A stretch of 64,000 nucleotides of DNA from Pseudarthrobacter siccitolerans (GTDB taxonomy: Bacteria > Actinomycetota > Actinomycetes > Actinomycetales > Micrococcaceae): positions 94,160 through 158,159 of the forward strand of contig NZ_CAQI01000039.1 of NCBI RefSeq assembly GCF_001046895.1. Direction: 5' to 3'. The position numbers were made by a program, and so were the translations under genes. A model generated the notes under the pieces. It worked only from the letters and a program-made list of their open reading frames with translations, was not told the DNA's origin and ran no database searches. How positions within the stretch are numbered: the stretch's first letter is position 1; every line of letters begins with the position of its first letter. Positions 55,450 to 64,000 of the stretch are shown in pieces.

Positions 55450-55536
55450 GGTTCCCCGGGGAAGTAGCGCCAAGTTCGTTTTGACGGTCCATAACGACAC
55501 TTGGCGCTACTCGCTTGGATGGTTCCCCGGGGAAGT
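55450..55536. repeat. Short intergenic element: inverted repeat between direct repeats
   Basis: A 16-base direct repeat GGTTCCCCGGGGAAGT occurs at 55450-55465 and 55521-55536. Between them is an inverted repeat with perfect 13-bp arms AGTAGCGCCAAGT (55463-55475) and ACTTGGCGCTACT (55499-55511), extended by TCGTT/AACGA. It may act as the ffh terminator, but the flanking direct repeats make it look like a small mobile or amplified element. Confidence 0.6.
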
Positions 55537-55549
55537 CAGTGCCGTGGAA

Positions 55550-55555
55550 TAGGGT
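55550..55555 (+). promoter_or_regulatory. Putative leaderless -10 of the hydrolase gene
   Basis: TAGGGT ends six bases before ATG 55562, and no ribosome site can fit in between. Confidence 0.5.
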
Positions 55556-55561
55556 TGGGTC

Positions 55562-56296
55562 ATGTTCAAGCAGAGGGTAGTGTTCGTGCACGGCGCCGGC
55601 AGTTTCGGCTCCGCCGCCTGGCCGCGCCAGCACGGAATGGCACTGTCCTACGATGCTTTGTTCCTCCGCCGCCACGGCTATGATCCCGTGGCCGAGCCGG
55701 TTGAATCCTCCTTCGAGGAGGACGCCAGGATTGTGCTGCGGTCGCTGGCCGACGACGGCCGGGGCGCCGCCGGAGGGCATGTCGTGGCACATTCCCAAGG
55801 CGCCATCGCGGCGATGCTGGCCGCCGTCGAACGCCCGGACCTGGTCTTTTCCCTGACGCTGGTGGAACCGGCATGCCTGTCGCTTACCGCCGAACTTCCG
55901 GCCACTGCGGCCCACATCGGCACCATGCAGCCGCTCTTCGATGCCCGGCACCAGATGAGCGACCAGGACTTCCAGCGCGAGTTCGTCCGGCGCGTCTACG
56001 CCACCGACCTGCAGAAGCCAGCCACTGCCGAGGAGAAACGTTCCGCCCGGCGGCTCCGGCTGCAGGCTCCCGCCTGGGAAGCCCCGCTGCACATCGTTCC
56101 CGGCGTGCCCACCCTGGTCCTCACCGGGGGATGGGAACCGCTCTACGAGGAAATCGCCGGATACCTGCGGGAGACCGGCGCCCTGCACCGCACAGCGGCG
56201 GGAGGGCACCGGCCCCACGACTCCGTGGAGGGGGACCGCATCATCCGGTCCTTCATCCGGGACGTGGGCAGGGTGCAAGCACCCTGGGCGTCCTGA
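55562..56296 (+). CDS. Alpha/beta-hydrolase fold protein
   Basis: The 244-aa protein has the oxyanion-hole segment VFVHGAGSFGSAAW, the nucleophile elbow VVAHSQGAIAAM with serine, an acid region near LVLTGGWEPLYEE, and a late histidine in AAGGHRPHDSVEGDR. The triad is thus complete. The family covers esterases, lipases and peroxidases; this substrate is unknown. It converges with thiC, four bases from its stop. Confidence 0.82.
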   Translation: MFKQRVVFVHGAGSFGSAAWPRQHGMALSYDALFLRRHGYDPVAEPVESSFEEDARIVLRSLADDGRGAAGGHVVAHSQGAIAAMLAAVERPDLVFSLTLVEPACLSLTAELPATAAHIGTMQPLFDARHQMSDQDFQREFVRRVYATDLQKPATAEEKRSARRLRLQAPAWEAPLHIVPGVPTLVLTGGWEPLYEEIAGYLRETGALHRTAAGGHRPHDSVEGDRIIRSFIRDVGRVQAPWAS

Positions 56297-56300
56297 GGCG

Positions 56301-58222
<1,922 letters not shown>

Positions 58223-58310
58223 GTCACCAAGAAGCTACCACAGCTGTCCGGAATGCCATTGTCATATCCCGTGGTGCTAGCCTTTCGGGGCGGGAAAGGG
58301 AAGCAGATCC

Positions 58311-59393
58311 ATGGCAGAAATCATCCAGTTCAACGGTGCCGTGCTGACCGGGCCGGACACCGGGGTACGCGGGCTGTGGTCCGTTGGCGGCAGGCTCACG
58401 TTCCGGCGGCCGGCGGCGGAACCGGACAGGTTTCTGGACGGCTGGGTGCTGCCGGGTTTTGCTGACGCCCACTGCCATATCGGCCTGGGAACAGGGGGTG
58501 CTGTCGATGAAGCGACGGCGGAAGAACAGGCACGAACCGACCTGGAAGCAGGCACACTGCTGGTCAGGGATGCGGGTTCCCCCGCAGACACCCGCTTCCT
58601 CCAGGGCAGCCGTGCAGCGCCGGTGCTGATCCGTGCCGGGAGGCACGTAGCCAGGACCCGCCGATACCTCCGCGGCTTCGCCGAGGAAGTGGAACCCGAC
58701 CGGCTGGTGGAGGCCGTCCGGAAGCAGGCGCGCGACGGCGACGGCTGGGTCAAGCTCGTGGGGGACTGGATAGACCGCGGCGCCGGCGACCTGGCGCCGT
58801 CGTTCCCTGCCGCCGTCGTCAAGGACGCCGTCCGGGCAGTGCACGATGAAGGCGCCCGGATCACCGCGCACTGCTTCGCCGAAGAGACACTGGACCAGAT
58901 GCTGGACGCGGGCATCGACTGCGTCGAACATGCCACCGGACTGCTGCCGCGGCACGTTCCCCGGTTCGTGGAGCAGGATGTTCCCATCGTGCCCACCCTC
59001 ATCAACATCGCCACTTTCCCGGACATCGCTGTGCAGGCCGAGCCCAAGTTCCCCCGGTACGCCGCACATATGCGCGCCCTGTGGGAACGCCGTGCGGAAC
59101 GGGTGCTGGAGGCCTTTGAAGCCGGGGTGAAGATCTACGCCGGCACGGATGCCGGCAGCGTTATCGGCCACGGCAGGATCGGGGACGAAATCCTGGCCCT
59201 CCACCACGCCGGACTGCCCACAACCGCCGCCCTCGACGCCGCGTGCTGGGGCGCCCGGAAGTGGCTGGGCGCTGAGGCGCTCGAAGAAGGTGCCCGGGCC
59301 GACGTCGTCCTGTGCCGGCAGGACCCGCGCCGGGTTCTGGAAACCGTGCAGGAGCCGGCCCACGTGGTGCTGGGAGGGCACGTCGTACGCTGA
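58311..59393 (+). CDS. Amidohydrolase (imidazolonepropionase-like)
   Basis: The 360-aa protein shows a metal-binding GFADAHCHIGLG (HxH), a lysine/glutamate region GWVKLVGDWIDRG, ITAHCFAEET and DCVEHATGL histidines, and the catalytic aspartate in AGTDAGSVIGHGR. It belongs to the amidohydrolase superfamily, near the imidazolonepropionase/prolidase-like branch. It is not in a hut cluster, so the reaction is unknown. ATG 58311 follows AAAGGGAAG. It is divergent from thiC. Confidence 0.84.
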   Translation: MAEIIQFNGAVLTGPDTGVRGLWSVGGRLTFRRPAAEPDRFLDGWVLPGFADAHCHIGLGTGGAVDEATAEEQARTDLEAGTLLVRDAGSPADTRFLQGSRAAPVLIRAGRHVARTRRYLRGFAEEVEPDRLVEAVRKQARDGDGWVKLVGDWIDRGAGDLAPSFPAAVVKDAVRAVHDEGARITAHCFAEETLDQMLDAGIDCVEHATGLLPRHVPRFVEQDVPIVPTLINIATFPDIAVQAEPKFPRYAAHMRALWERRAERVLEAFEAGVKIYAGTDAGSVIGHGRIGDEILALHHAGLPTTAALDAACWGARKWLGAEALEEGARADVVLCRQDPRRVLETVQEPAHVVLGGHVVR

Positions 59394-59415
59394 CCCGGGA
59401 AGTCCCGGAAGCCAC

Positions 59416-59444
59416 TTGGAATAAATTGAAGCTTCAAGTAATTT
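59416..59444 (+). promoter_or_regulatory. Promoter with internal palindrome, for the VOC gene
   Basis: TTGGAA (59416-59421), 17 bases, TAATTT (59439-59444). The perfect 12-base palindrome TTGAAGCTTCAA (59426-59437) fills the spacer. A MarR-type repressor bound there would block polymerase. The region is markedly more AT-rich than its surroundings. Confidence 0.6.
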
Positions 59445-59495
59445 TAACAGTGACAGGCCCACCAACCCGACGGGCCACAGCACCGGGAGTTTCAC

Positions 59496-60371
59496 ATGAC
59501 TGCAGAAGCCGCCACCCAGGATCTTCTTCCTGCCGACCTCACCATGGGCACCGTGATGCTCAAGGTGGGCGACATGAAGGTCATGACCGACTACTACCAG
59601 CGTGCCCTCGGCCTTGAGGTAATTACTGAACAGGACGGCGGCCTGTACCTCGGCCGGCGCCGGAAGCCGCTGGTCCACCTTGCGCCCGCCCCCGGGCTGA
59701 ACCTGCCCGGCAGGGGAGAGGCCGGCCTCTTCCATACGGCGCTGCTCTTTGAAAACCAGGCCGACCTTGCCGCCACCATCGCCACGGCGGCACAATTCGA
59801 ACCGCGCTCCTTCACAGGCAGCGCCGACCACCTCGTCAGCGAGGCTTTCTACTTCAACGATCCCGAAGACAACGGTATTGAGCTCTACTGGGACCGCCCG
59901 CGCAGCAACTGGTCCTGGAACGGCACCGATGTGGTGATGGACAGCCTGGCCCTGCCGCCGCAGCGCTACCTGCAGCAGCACCTCACCGAGGAATCCCTGG
60001 AGCGCCAGCGCGGAACTGTTGCCGGGGTGGGCCACGTCCACCTCCAGGTAGGCGACGTCCAGTTGGCGCGCGACTTCTACGTGGGTATCCTCGGGTTCGA
60101 GAAAACCGCCGGCTGGCACGGGCAGGCACTCTTTGTCTCCGCCGGCCGCTACCACCACCACATGGCCATGAACGTCTGGAACAGCCGCGGCGCGGGGCCG
60201 CGCAAGGACACGTTGGGCCTTGGCGAAGTGCTCATCGAGGTTCCGTCCGGGGACGACGTCGGGGCGCTGGCTGACAGGCTGAAAGTCGCCGGGGTGCCTT
60301 CCCGCCACACCGGCGCTGAACTGCGGTTCGAGGATCCCTGGCGCAACAACATCCGGGTCACGGTCCGCTGA
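59496..60371 (+). CDS. Two-domain VOC (glyoxalase/extradiol dioxygenase-like) protein
   Basis: The 291-aa protein has two vicinal-oxygen-chelate repeats: the first begins TMGTVMLKVGDMKVMTDYYQ and ends near EDNGIELYWDRP, the second begins GVGHVHLQVGDVQLARDFYV and ends near DPWRNNIRVTV. Metal ligands are plausible at the H/E ends (HVHLQ, IELYW). The layout matches catechol 2,3-dioxygenase-like CatE/YfiE proteins, induced in Bacillus by catechols or quinones under MarR-type control. A palindrome sits in its promoter. GGGAG lies six bases before ATG 59496. Confidence 0.83.
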   Translation: MTAEAATQDLLPADLTMGTVMLKVGDMKVMTDYYQRALGLEVITEQDGGLYLGRRRKPLVHLAPAPGLNLPGRGEAGLFHTALLFENQADLAATIATAAQFEPRSFTGSADHLVSEAFYFNDPEDNGIELYWDRPRSNWSWNGTDVVMDSLALPPQRYLQQHLTEESLERQRGTVAGVGHVHLQVGDVQLARDFYVGILGFEKTAGWHGQALFVSAGRYHHHMAMNVWNSRGAGPRKDTLGLGEVLIEVPSGDDVGALADRLKVAGVPSRHTGAELRFEDPWRNNIRVTVR

Positions 60372-60508
60372 CACCGCTCGCCCCCCGCGCCGGCAGGCGT
60401 TGCCGCGCCGGGGCGGGGCGGCCTGTACTAGGCTGAAGCCCAACGGCCGGGGTGGCAGACACTGCCCGCCCAGTGGACCGAACCGTCAACGGAATGAGGG
60501 TAATTCCC

Positions 60509-60949
60509 ATGGGCTTCACCGAGATCTTTGTCGCTGACCATGCGGGTGCGCTGAAGCGCGCCGGGGTGCTGGACCAGGGCGGCAGCCAGCCGGCTGCCCA
60601 GGCCCTGCGGATCCCTGACATCAGCGACTTTGAAGTCGAGCAGCTCGGGGAACTTGCAGGCGCCGCCGTGCATGCCGGCGGAGCGGACTATGAGCTGACC
60701 ATGGTGGACGTTGCCAGCGATTCGCTCCTGGCCGTACCTCCGGCCATGGTCCGCGCGCTCGCGGACCTGCTGACCTACGAAACCGAAGGGGAGGGCAACG
60801 TCCTGGACGACGTCGCCGAACGGTGGGCGGCCCAGGATGACATGCCTTTCGACTCAGCCCAGGCCCGGACCTACGTCCAGCAGTTGGCTGAACTTGCCGG
60901 CGGCATCGACGACTCGGAACGCAGCGGCCTCTACGTCTGGACTTCCTAG
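60509..60949 (+). CDS. Hypothetical protein
   Basis: I do not recognise a family. The 146-aa product is acidic, cytoplasmic, without membrane helices, and mostly helical. It begins [19 protein letters not shown], with [22 protein letters not shown] in the middle and ends with [19 protein letters not shown] 60509 is chosen because GAGGG lies eight bases upstream; GTG 60452 and ATG 60494 are alternatives. A TAGGCT box at 60429-60434 is a possible -10. The gene stands alone between the VOC gene and rpsP. Confidence 0.7.
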   Translation: MGFTEIFVADHAGALKRAGVLDQGGSQPAAQALRIPDISDFEVEQLGELAGAAVHAGGADYELTMVDVASDSLLAVPPAMVRALADLLTYETEGEGNVLDDVAERWAAQDDMPFDSAQARTYVQQLAELAGGIDDSERSGLYVWTS

Positions 60950-60984
60950 GCTTCCCGCCCGCAATCGGCGGGCAGGGTGTCAAG

Positions 60985-61013
60985 TCGAAATCCGGGCGCT
61001 CATCTGGCACAAT
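60985..61013 (+). promoter_or_regulatory. Putative rpsP promoter
   Basis: TCGAAA (60985-60990), 17 bases, CACAAT (61008-61013). A leader of about 130 bases would follow. Confidence 0.5.
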
Positions 61014-61146
61014 AGACAGGTACTCGATCTGCGTGGCCCCTCTCTCCGCGTCCGGATCCTGTCCTTCGAACCCGCAAGTACGGCCCGCCCCACGGGTGCA
61101 GAACGCCGGGCTCACCCCCTTTTCTGAAACAGGAGTGACCACAAAA

Positions 61147-61569
61147 GTGGCCGTAAAGATTCGCCTTAAGCGCTTTGGCAAAATGCGCGCACCGTACTAC
61201 CGCATCGTCGTCGCTGACTCACGCACCAAGCGTGACGGACGCGCCATCGAGGAGATCGGCAAGTACCACCCCACCGAAGAGCCCTCATACATCGAGGTCA
61301 ACTCCGAGCGTGCGCAGTACTGGCTGTCCGTCGGCGCCCAGCCGTCCGAGCAGGTTGCCGCGATCCTGAAGATCACCGGTGACTGGCAGAAGTTCAAGGG
61401 CCTGCCGGGCCAGGAAGGCACCCTGAAGACCAAGTCTGAGAAGCCTGCCTTCGTTGCCCCCGAAAAGGGTTCTGTGATCATCCCGGAAGCCATCACCAAG
61501 AAGGCCTCCAAGTCTGACGCAGCCGAGGCACCTGCCGAAGCCGAAGCAGAGACCACCGAGGCTGAGTAA
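61147..61569 (+). CDS. rpsP: 30S ribosomal protein S16
   Basis: S16 is a small-subunit assembly protein. The 140-aa product starts [22 protein letters not shown] as expected, and has [10 protein letters not shown]. An Ala/Glu/Lys-rich tail of about 30 residues follows the core, common in actinobacteria. GTG 61147 is chosen; AGGAG is 11 bases upstream, and GTG 61135 is an in-frame alternative. Confidence 0.95.
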   Translation: MAVKIRLKRFGKMRAPYYRIVVADSRTKRDGRAIEEIGKYHPTEEPSYIEVNSERAQYWLSVGAQPSEQVAAILKITGDWQKFKGLPGQEGTLKTKSEKPAFVAPEKGSVIIPEAITKKASKSDAAEAPAEAEAETTEAE

Positions 61570-61570
61570 A

Positions 61571-61813
61571 TTGCTGGCAGAAGCGCTGGAACACCTGGTC
61601 CGGGGAATCGTTGATTCCCCGGATGACGTCAAGGTCAGCTCCAAGAGCAACCGCCGCGGGGATACCCTCGAGGTGCGCGTTCACCAGGACGACCTCGGAA
61701 GGGTGATCGGCCGCCAGGGCCGCACGGCACGCGCACTGCGCACCGTTGTGGCAGCCCTGGCCGGCGGCGAGCCGGTGAGGGTCGACGTCGTCGACACTGA
61801 CCGCCGCCGCTGA
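61571..61813 (+). CDS. khpA: KH-domain RNA-binding protein (KhpA-like)
   Basis: This 80-aa single-KH-domain protein has the GxxG loop in GRVIGRQGRTARALRTVV. KhpA-type proteins bind RNA and, in Gram-positive bacteria, work with KhpB/Jag. It starts with TTG 61571, one base after the rpsP stop, so translation is coupled. The order rpsP-KH-rimM-trmD is conserved in actinobacteria. Confidence 0.92.
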   Translation: MLAEALEHLVRGIVDSPDDVKVSSKSNRRGDTLEVRVHQDDLGRVIGRQGRTARALRTVVAALAGGEPVRVDVVDTDRRR

Positions 61814-61835
61814 GCGCTCGGCAACATCAGCTTTG

Positions 61836-61870
61836 CTCCGGCCCCTCCACCCATGGTGGAGGGGCCGGAG
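61836..61870 (+). terminator. Perfect 16-bp hairpin between khpA and rimM
   Basis: Arms 61836-61851 and 61855-61870 are fully complementary with a CAT loop and no T-tract. It may reduce transcription into rimM-trmD or stabilise the upstream message. Confidence 0.6.
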
Positions 61871-61926
61871 TGCTTTCACCGGCACCCCCGGACCATACGG
61901 AACAGACACATCGAACAGAGGAACAC

Positions 61927-62472
61927 ATGCAGCTTCAGGTGGCACGAATCGGCAAACCCCACGGCATCCGCGGGGAAGTAACGGTCCAGGTCCTGACCGA
62001 CGCCCCTGGAGACCGGTTCGTACCGGGCACCGAATTTGTGGTCGAACCGGCCTCTGCCGGCCCGCTGACCGTCAGCAGCGCCCGCTGGAACAAGGACATC
62101 CTGCTCCTCGGCTTCGAGGAAATCGAGACCCGCAATGACGCGGAAACCCTGCGCGGGGCCAAGCTCTTTATTGAAACCGAGGAACTCGACGAGGACGACG
62201 ACGAAGGCTGGTACGAGCACGAGCTCGTGGGACTCGAGGCCAGGGTGGGATCCCAGGTGGTGGGCAAGGTTGCCGCGCTGAACACCATGCCGGTCCAGGA
62301 TCTGCTGGTGGTCACCACCCCGGGCGGGGAAGAGATCCTCATCCCCTTCGTTGAGCAGATCGTTCCCGAGGTCAACATCGAGGAAGGGTTCGTGCTCCTC
62401 ACCCCGCCGGACGGCCTGTTCGAGCTCAACGCGGACCAGGACGCCGGCACTGATCCGGAAAGCAAAGCCTAA
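61927..62472 (+). CDS. rimM: Ribosome maturation factor RimM
   Basis: RimM helps mature the 30S head domain near S19. The 181-aa product begins MQLQVARIGKPHGIRGEVTV and has a C-terminal PRC-barrel (VGKVAALNTMPVQDLLVV, ILIPFVEQIVPEVN). ATG 61927 follows AGAGGAA. trmD begins at the next base after the stop codon. Confidence 0.94.
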   Translation: MQLQVARIGKPHGIRGEVTVQVLTDAPGDRFVPGTEFVVEPASAGPLTVSSARWNKDILLLGFEEIETRNDAETLRGAKLFIETEELDEDDDEGWYEHELVGLEARVGSQVVGKVAALNTMPVQDLLVVTTPGGEEILIPFVEQIVPEVNIEEGFVLLTPPDGLFELNADQDAGTDPESKA

Positions 62473-63285
62473 ATGCGGATCGACGTCGTCAGTATCTTCC
62501 CCGAATACCTGGCACCGCTGGAGCTTTCCCTGATCGGCAAGGCCCGCCAGGACGGGTTGCTGGACCTGCACGTCCACGACCTGCGTGCCTTCACCACCGA
62601 CAGGCACCGGACCGTGGATGACACTCCGTACGGTGGCGGCGCGGGCATGGTCATGAAGCCCGAGCCCTGGGCGCAGGCCCTGGCATCGATCGCCGGGGGT
62701 CGGCCCGAGGATGCAGGACGGCCGGTCCTGATTGTCCCGTCGCCCGCGGGGGAGCGGTTCACCCAGGCCCTGGCCTACGAACTGGCCGAACAGGAGCACC
62801 TGGCCTTTGCCTGCGGCCGCTATGAGGGCATCGATGAGCGGGTCATCGAATGGGCCCACGAGCACTTCACCGTCCGGCCCGTCAGCCTGGGCGACTACGT
62901 CCTGAACGGTGGTGAGGTGGCGGTGCTGGCCATGGTCGAGGCCATCGGCAGGCTACTGCCCGGCGTCGTCGGTAATCCGGAATCACTGGTCGAGGAGTCA
63001 CACTCCGACGGGCTGCTGGAATACCCGGTGTACACCAAGCCGTCCGTCTGGCGGGAGCGGGAAGTGCCGGCCGTCCTGCTCAGCGGCAACCACGGAAAGA
63101 TCGCGCAGTGGCGCCGGCACGAACAGTTCCGCCGGACGGCGGAGCGACGGCCGGACCTGCTCGAAGCGTTCGACGCCGGAAAGCTGCCCCGTGCCGACCG
63201 CACAGCACTGCAGGACCTCGGGTACGACGTCGTCGACGGGCGCCTGCAGCGCCGCCCCGCCCACCCGGACGAACAGCCGGGCTGA
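62473..63285 (+). CDS. trmD: tRNA (guanine37-N1)-methyltransferase
   Basis: TrmD makes m1G37 in tRNA and prevents frameshifts. The 270-aa SPOUT protein begins [17 protein letters not shown] and shows [31 protein letters not shown] and the knot [16 protein letters not shown], followed by the C-terminal helical domain. ATG 62473 abuts the rimM stop codon. Confidence 0.96.
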   Translation: MRIDVVSIFPEYLAPLELSLIGKARQDGLLDLHVHDLRAFTTDRHRTVDDTPYGGGAGMVMKPEPWAQALASIAGGRPEDAGRPVLIVPSPAGERFTQALAYELAEQEHLAFACGRYEGIDERVIEWAHEHFTVRPVSLGDYVLNGGEVAVLAMVEAIGRLLPGVVGNPESLVEESHSDGLLEYPVYTKPSVWREREVPAVLLSGNHGKIAQWRRHEQFRRTAERRPDLLEAFDAGKLPRADRTALQDLGYDVVDGRLQRRPAHPDEQPG

Positions 63286-63310
63286 CCCGGAGCTCCTTCG
63301 GCCCGCAGGA

Positions 63311-63340
63311 TTGGCTGTCCAGCGCGGACTGTGGCAAAAT
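63311..63340 (+). promoter_or_regulatory. Putative rplS promoter
   Basis: TTGGCT (63311-63316), 18 bases, CAAAAT (63335-63340). Confidence 0.55.
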
Positions 63341-63346
63341 TAGTCC

Positions 63347-63535
63347 TTGTGTCTGCTGGGTCCGCACCTGCCACAGGGGGAGCGCAACCAACAGCTAAGA
63401 CAACCGGCCGCATCAATCAGTGAAGCGGCCGGACTACTAAACTTTCGGCAGCAATCTCCAGTGCGCCATCAGCGTACGGGCTTGGCTGCCGTGACCCAAA
63501 GTGAATGACCCGTGGCGTTCACCAGGAGTGCACTC
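63347..63535 (+). other. Long rplS leader RNA with hairpin
   Basis: About 190 bases lie between the predicted transcript start and the rplS ATG. A stem CCGGCCGC (63404-63411) with GCGGCCGG (63425-63432) is clear; AGGAG is at 63524-63528. L19 leaders are autoregulatory in Firmicutes, so a protein-responsive leader is possible. No gene is seen. Confidence 0.45.
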
Positions 63536-63895
63536 ATGCATATTCTCGATTCCGTAGATGCAGCCTCGCTGCGCACCGATGTTCCCGCGTTCCGCGCAGG
63601 TGACACCCTCAAGGTTCACGTGAACATCATCGAAGGCAAGAACACCCGTGTCCAGGTATTCCAGGGCTTCGTCCTGGGCCGCCAGGGCGAGGGCGTCCGC
63701 GAGACCTTCACCGTCCGCAAGGTGTCCTTCGGTGTCGGTGTGGAGCGTACCTTCCCGGTACACTCCCCGATCATCGAAAAGATCGAGGTCGTCACCAAGG
63801 GTGACGTCCGCCGCGCCAAGCTTTACTACATGCGCGCGCTGCGCGGCAAGGCTGCGAAGATCAAGGAAAAGCGCGACTTCAGCACCGCCAAGTAA
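63536..63895 (+). CDS. rplS: 50S ribosomal protein L19
   Basis: L19 lies at the 30S-50S interface. The 119-aa product reads [20 protein letters not shown], with [23 protein letters not shown] and [20 protein letters not shown], all typical. ATG 63536 is chosen by AGGAG eight bases before it; the upstream in-frame ATG 63512 has none. The gene ends the rpsP-trmD region. Confidence 0.96.
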   Translation: MHILDSVDAASLRTDVPAFRAGDTLKVHVNIIEGKNTRVQVFQGFVLGRQGEGVRETFTVRKVSFGVGVERTFPVHSPIIEKIEVVTKGDVRRAKLYYMRALRGKAAKIKEKRDFSTAK

Positions 63896-63950
63896 GTCCT
63901 ACCGGACCTACCAGGCAGGGCCGCAGCCGTACCCGGCCAGCGCCGGAGCC

Positions 63951-64000
63951 ATGCACCAGCGCCCAGGATACGGACTTATGGACCACACAAAACGCAGCCC
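63951..64000 (+). CDS. lepB: Probable start of signal peptidase I (partial)
   Basis: ATG 63951 opens a frame (MHQRPGYGLMDHTKRS) that runs off the window; ATG 63978 is an alternative start. lepB follows rplS in many actinobacteria, so this is the expected next gene, but no lepB motif is visible yet. Confidence 0.35.
   Translation, partial: MHQRPGYGLMDHTKRS

Noticed and set aside
58224..60443. 739-codon open frame on the minus strand opposite the amidohydrolase and VOC genes
   Set aside because: It covers two clear plus-strand genes and their promoter and has no recognisable domain.

Overview
The window is a high-GC actinobacterial chromosome segment, most likely from the Arthrobacter/Pseudarthrobacter group (Micrococcaceae). 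The basis is protein character and gene order: ilvD-ilvBNC-serA, leuB/ilvE, gltX with tRNA-Gln and tRNA-Glu, an IclR regulator divergent from leuCD, murA-plsC-gpsA-ddl, thiL-DAK-recG-rsmD-coaD, yceD-rpmF-rnc-mutM, smc-ftsY, amt-glnK, ffh and rpsP-KH-rimM-trmD-rplS. The same backbone order is known from Mycobacterium tuberculosis. Genus-level placement is inference. Nothing in the window looks like a prophage, IS element, CRISPR array or resistance island.

Layout. 1-5957: branched-chain amino acid and serine synthesis (end of ilvD, an ilv attenuator with leader peptide, ilvB, ilvN, ilvC, serA). 6019-9714: a hairpin, then an FtsX-type permease with its ATPase. 9736-18437: metG, leuB, ilvE, an unknown protein, a metallo-beta-lactamase-fold hydrolase, an FAH-family hydrolase, gltX and a HAD phosphatase. 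18504-22669: tRNA-Gln(CTG), tRNA-Glu(CTC), a cluster of short repeats and two overlapping dynamin-like GTPase genes. 22700-26207: a DUF1697 gene, an LtbR/NdgR-type IclR regulator, its putative operator, and leuCD. 26275-38908: cell wall and lipid genes (murA, plsC, gpsA, ddl), a DUF3515 lipoprotein, thiL, a DhaL-domain protein, recG, rsmD, a spermidine-synthase-like protein, an aminotransferase and coaD. 38945-49062: yceD, rpmF, rnc, mutM, an MFS gene coupled to a beta-propeller gene, smc and ftsY. 49078-58222: a second MFS gene, amt-glnK with GlnR-like sites upstream, a G6PDH-like gene, ffh, a repeat element, a hydrolase, and thiC behind a TPP riboswitch. 58311-64000: an amidohydrolase, a two-domain VOC protein behind a promoter with a palindrome, a hypothetical protein, the rpsP-trmD ribosome/tRNA cluster, rplS with a long leader, and the probable start of lepB.

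The genes connect mainly through metabolism. IlvB/N, IlvC, IlvD and IlvE make valine and isoleucine, and LeuB, LeuC and LeuD branch off to leucine. SmC, FtsY, Ffh, RplS and Amt/GlnK cover chromosome organisation, protein targeting, translation and ammonium uptake.

Regulation is the richest layer. There is a Val/Leu leader-peptide attenuator before ilvB. The ltbR-leuC gap carries overlapping inverted repeats that include the ltbR -10 box. GlnR-like half-sites lie before amt, a thi-box lies before thiC, and a palindrome lies between the -35 and -10 of the VOC gene. At least a dozen genes have a -10-like hexamer exactly six bases before an ATG or GTG, often without a Shine-Dalgarno sequence, which points to leaderless mRNAs. 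The least conventional points are an apparent ATT start in yceD, the tandem dynamin-like pair, and several short intergenic repeat elements.
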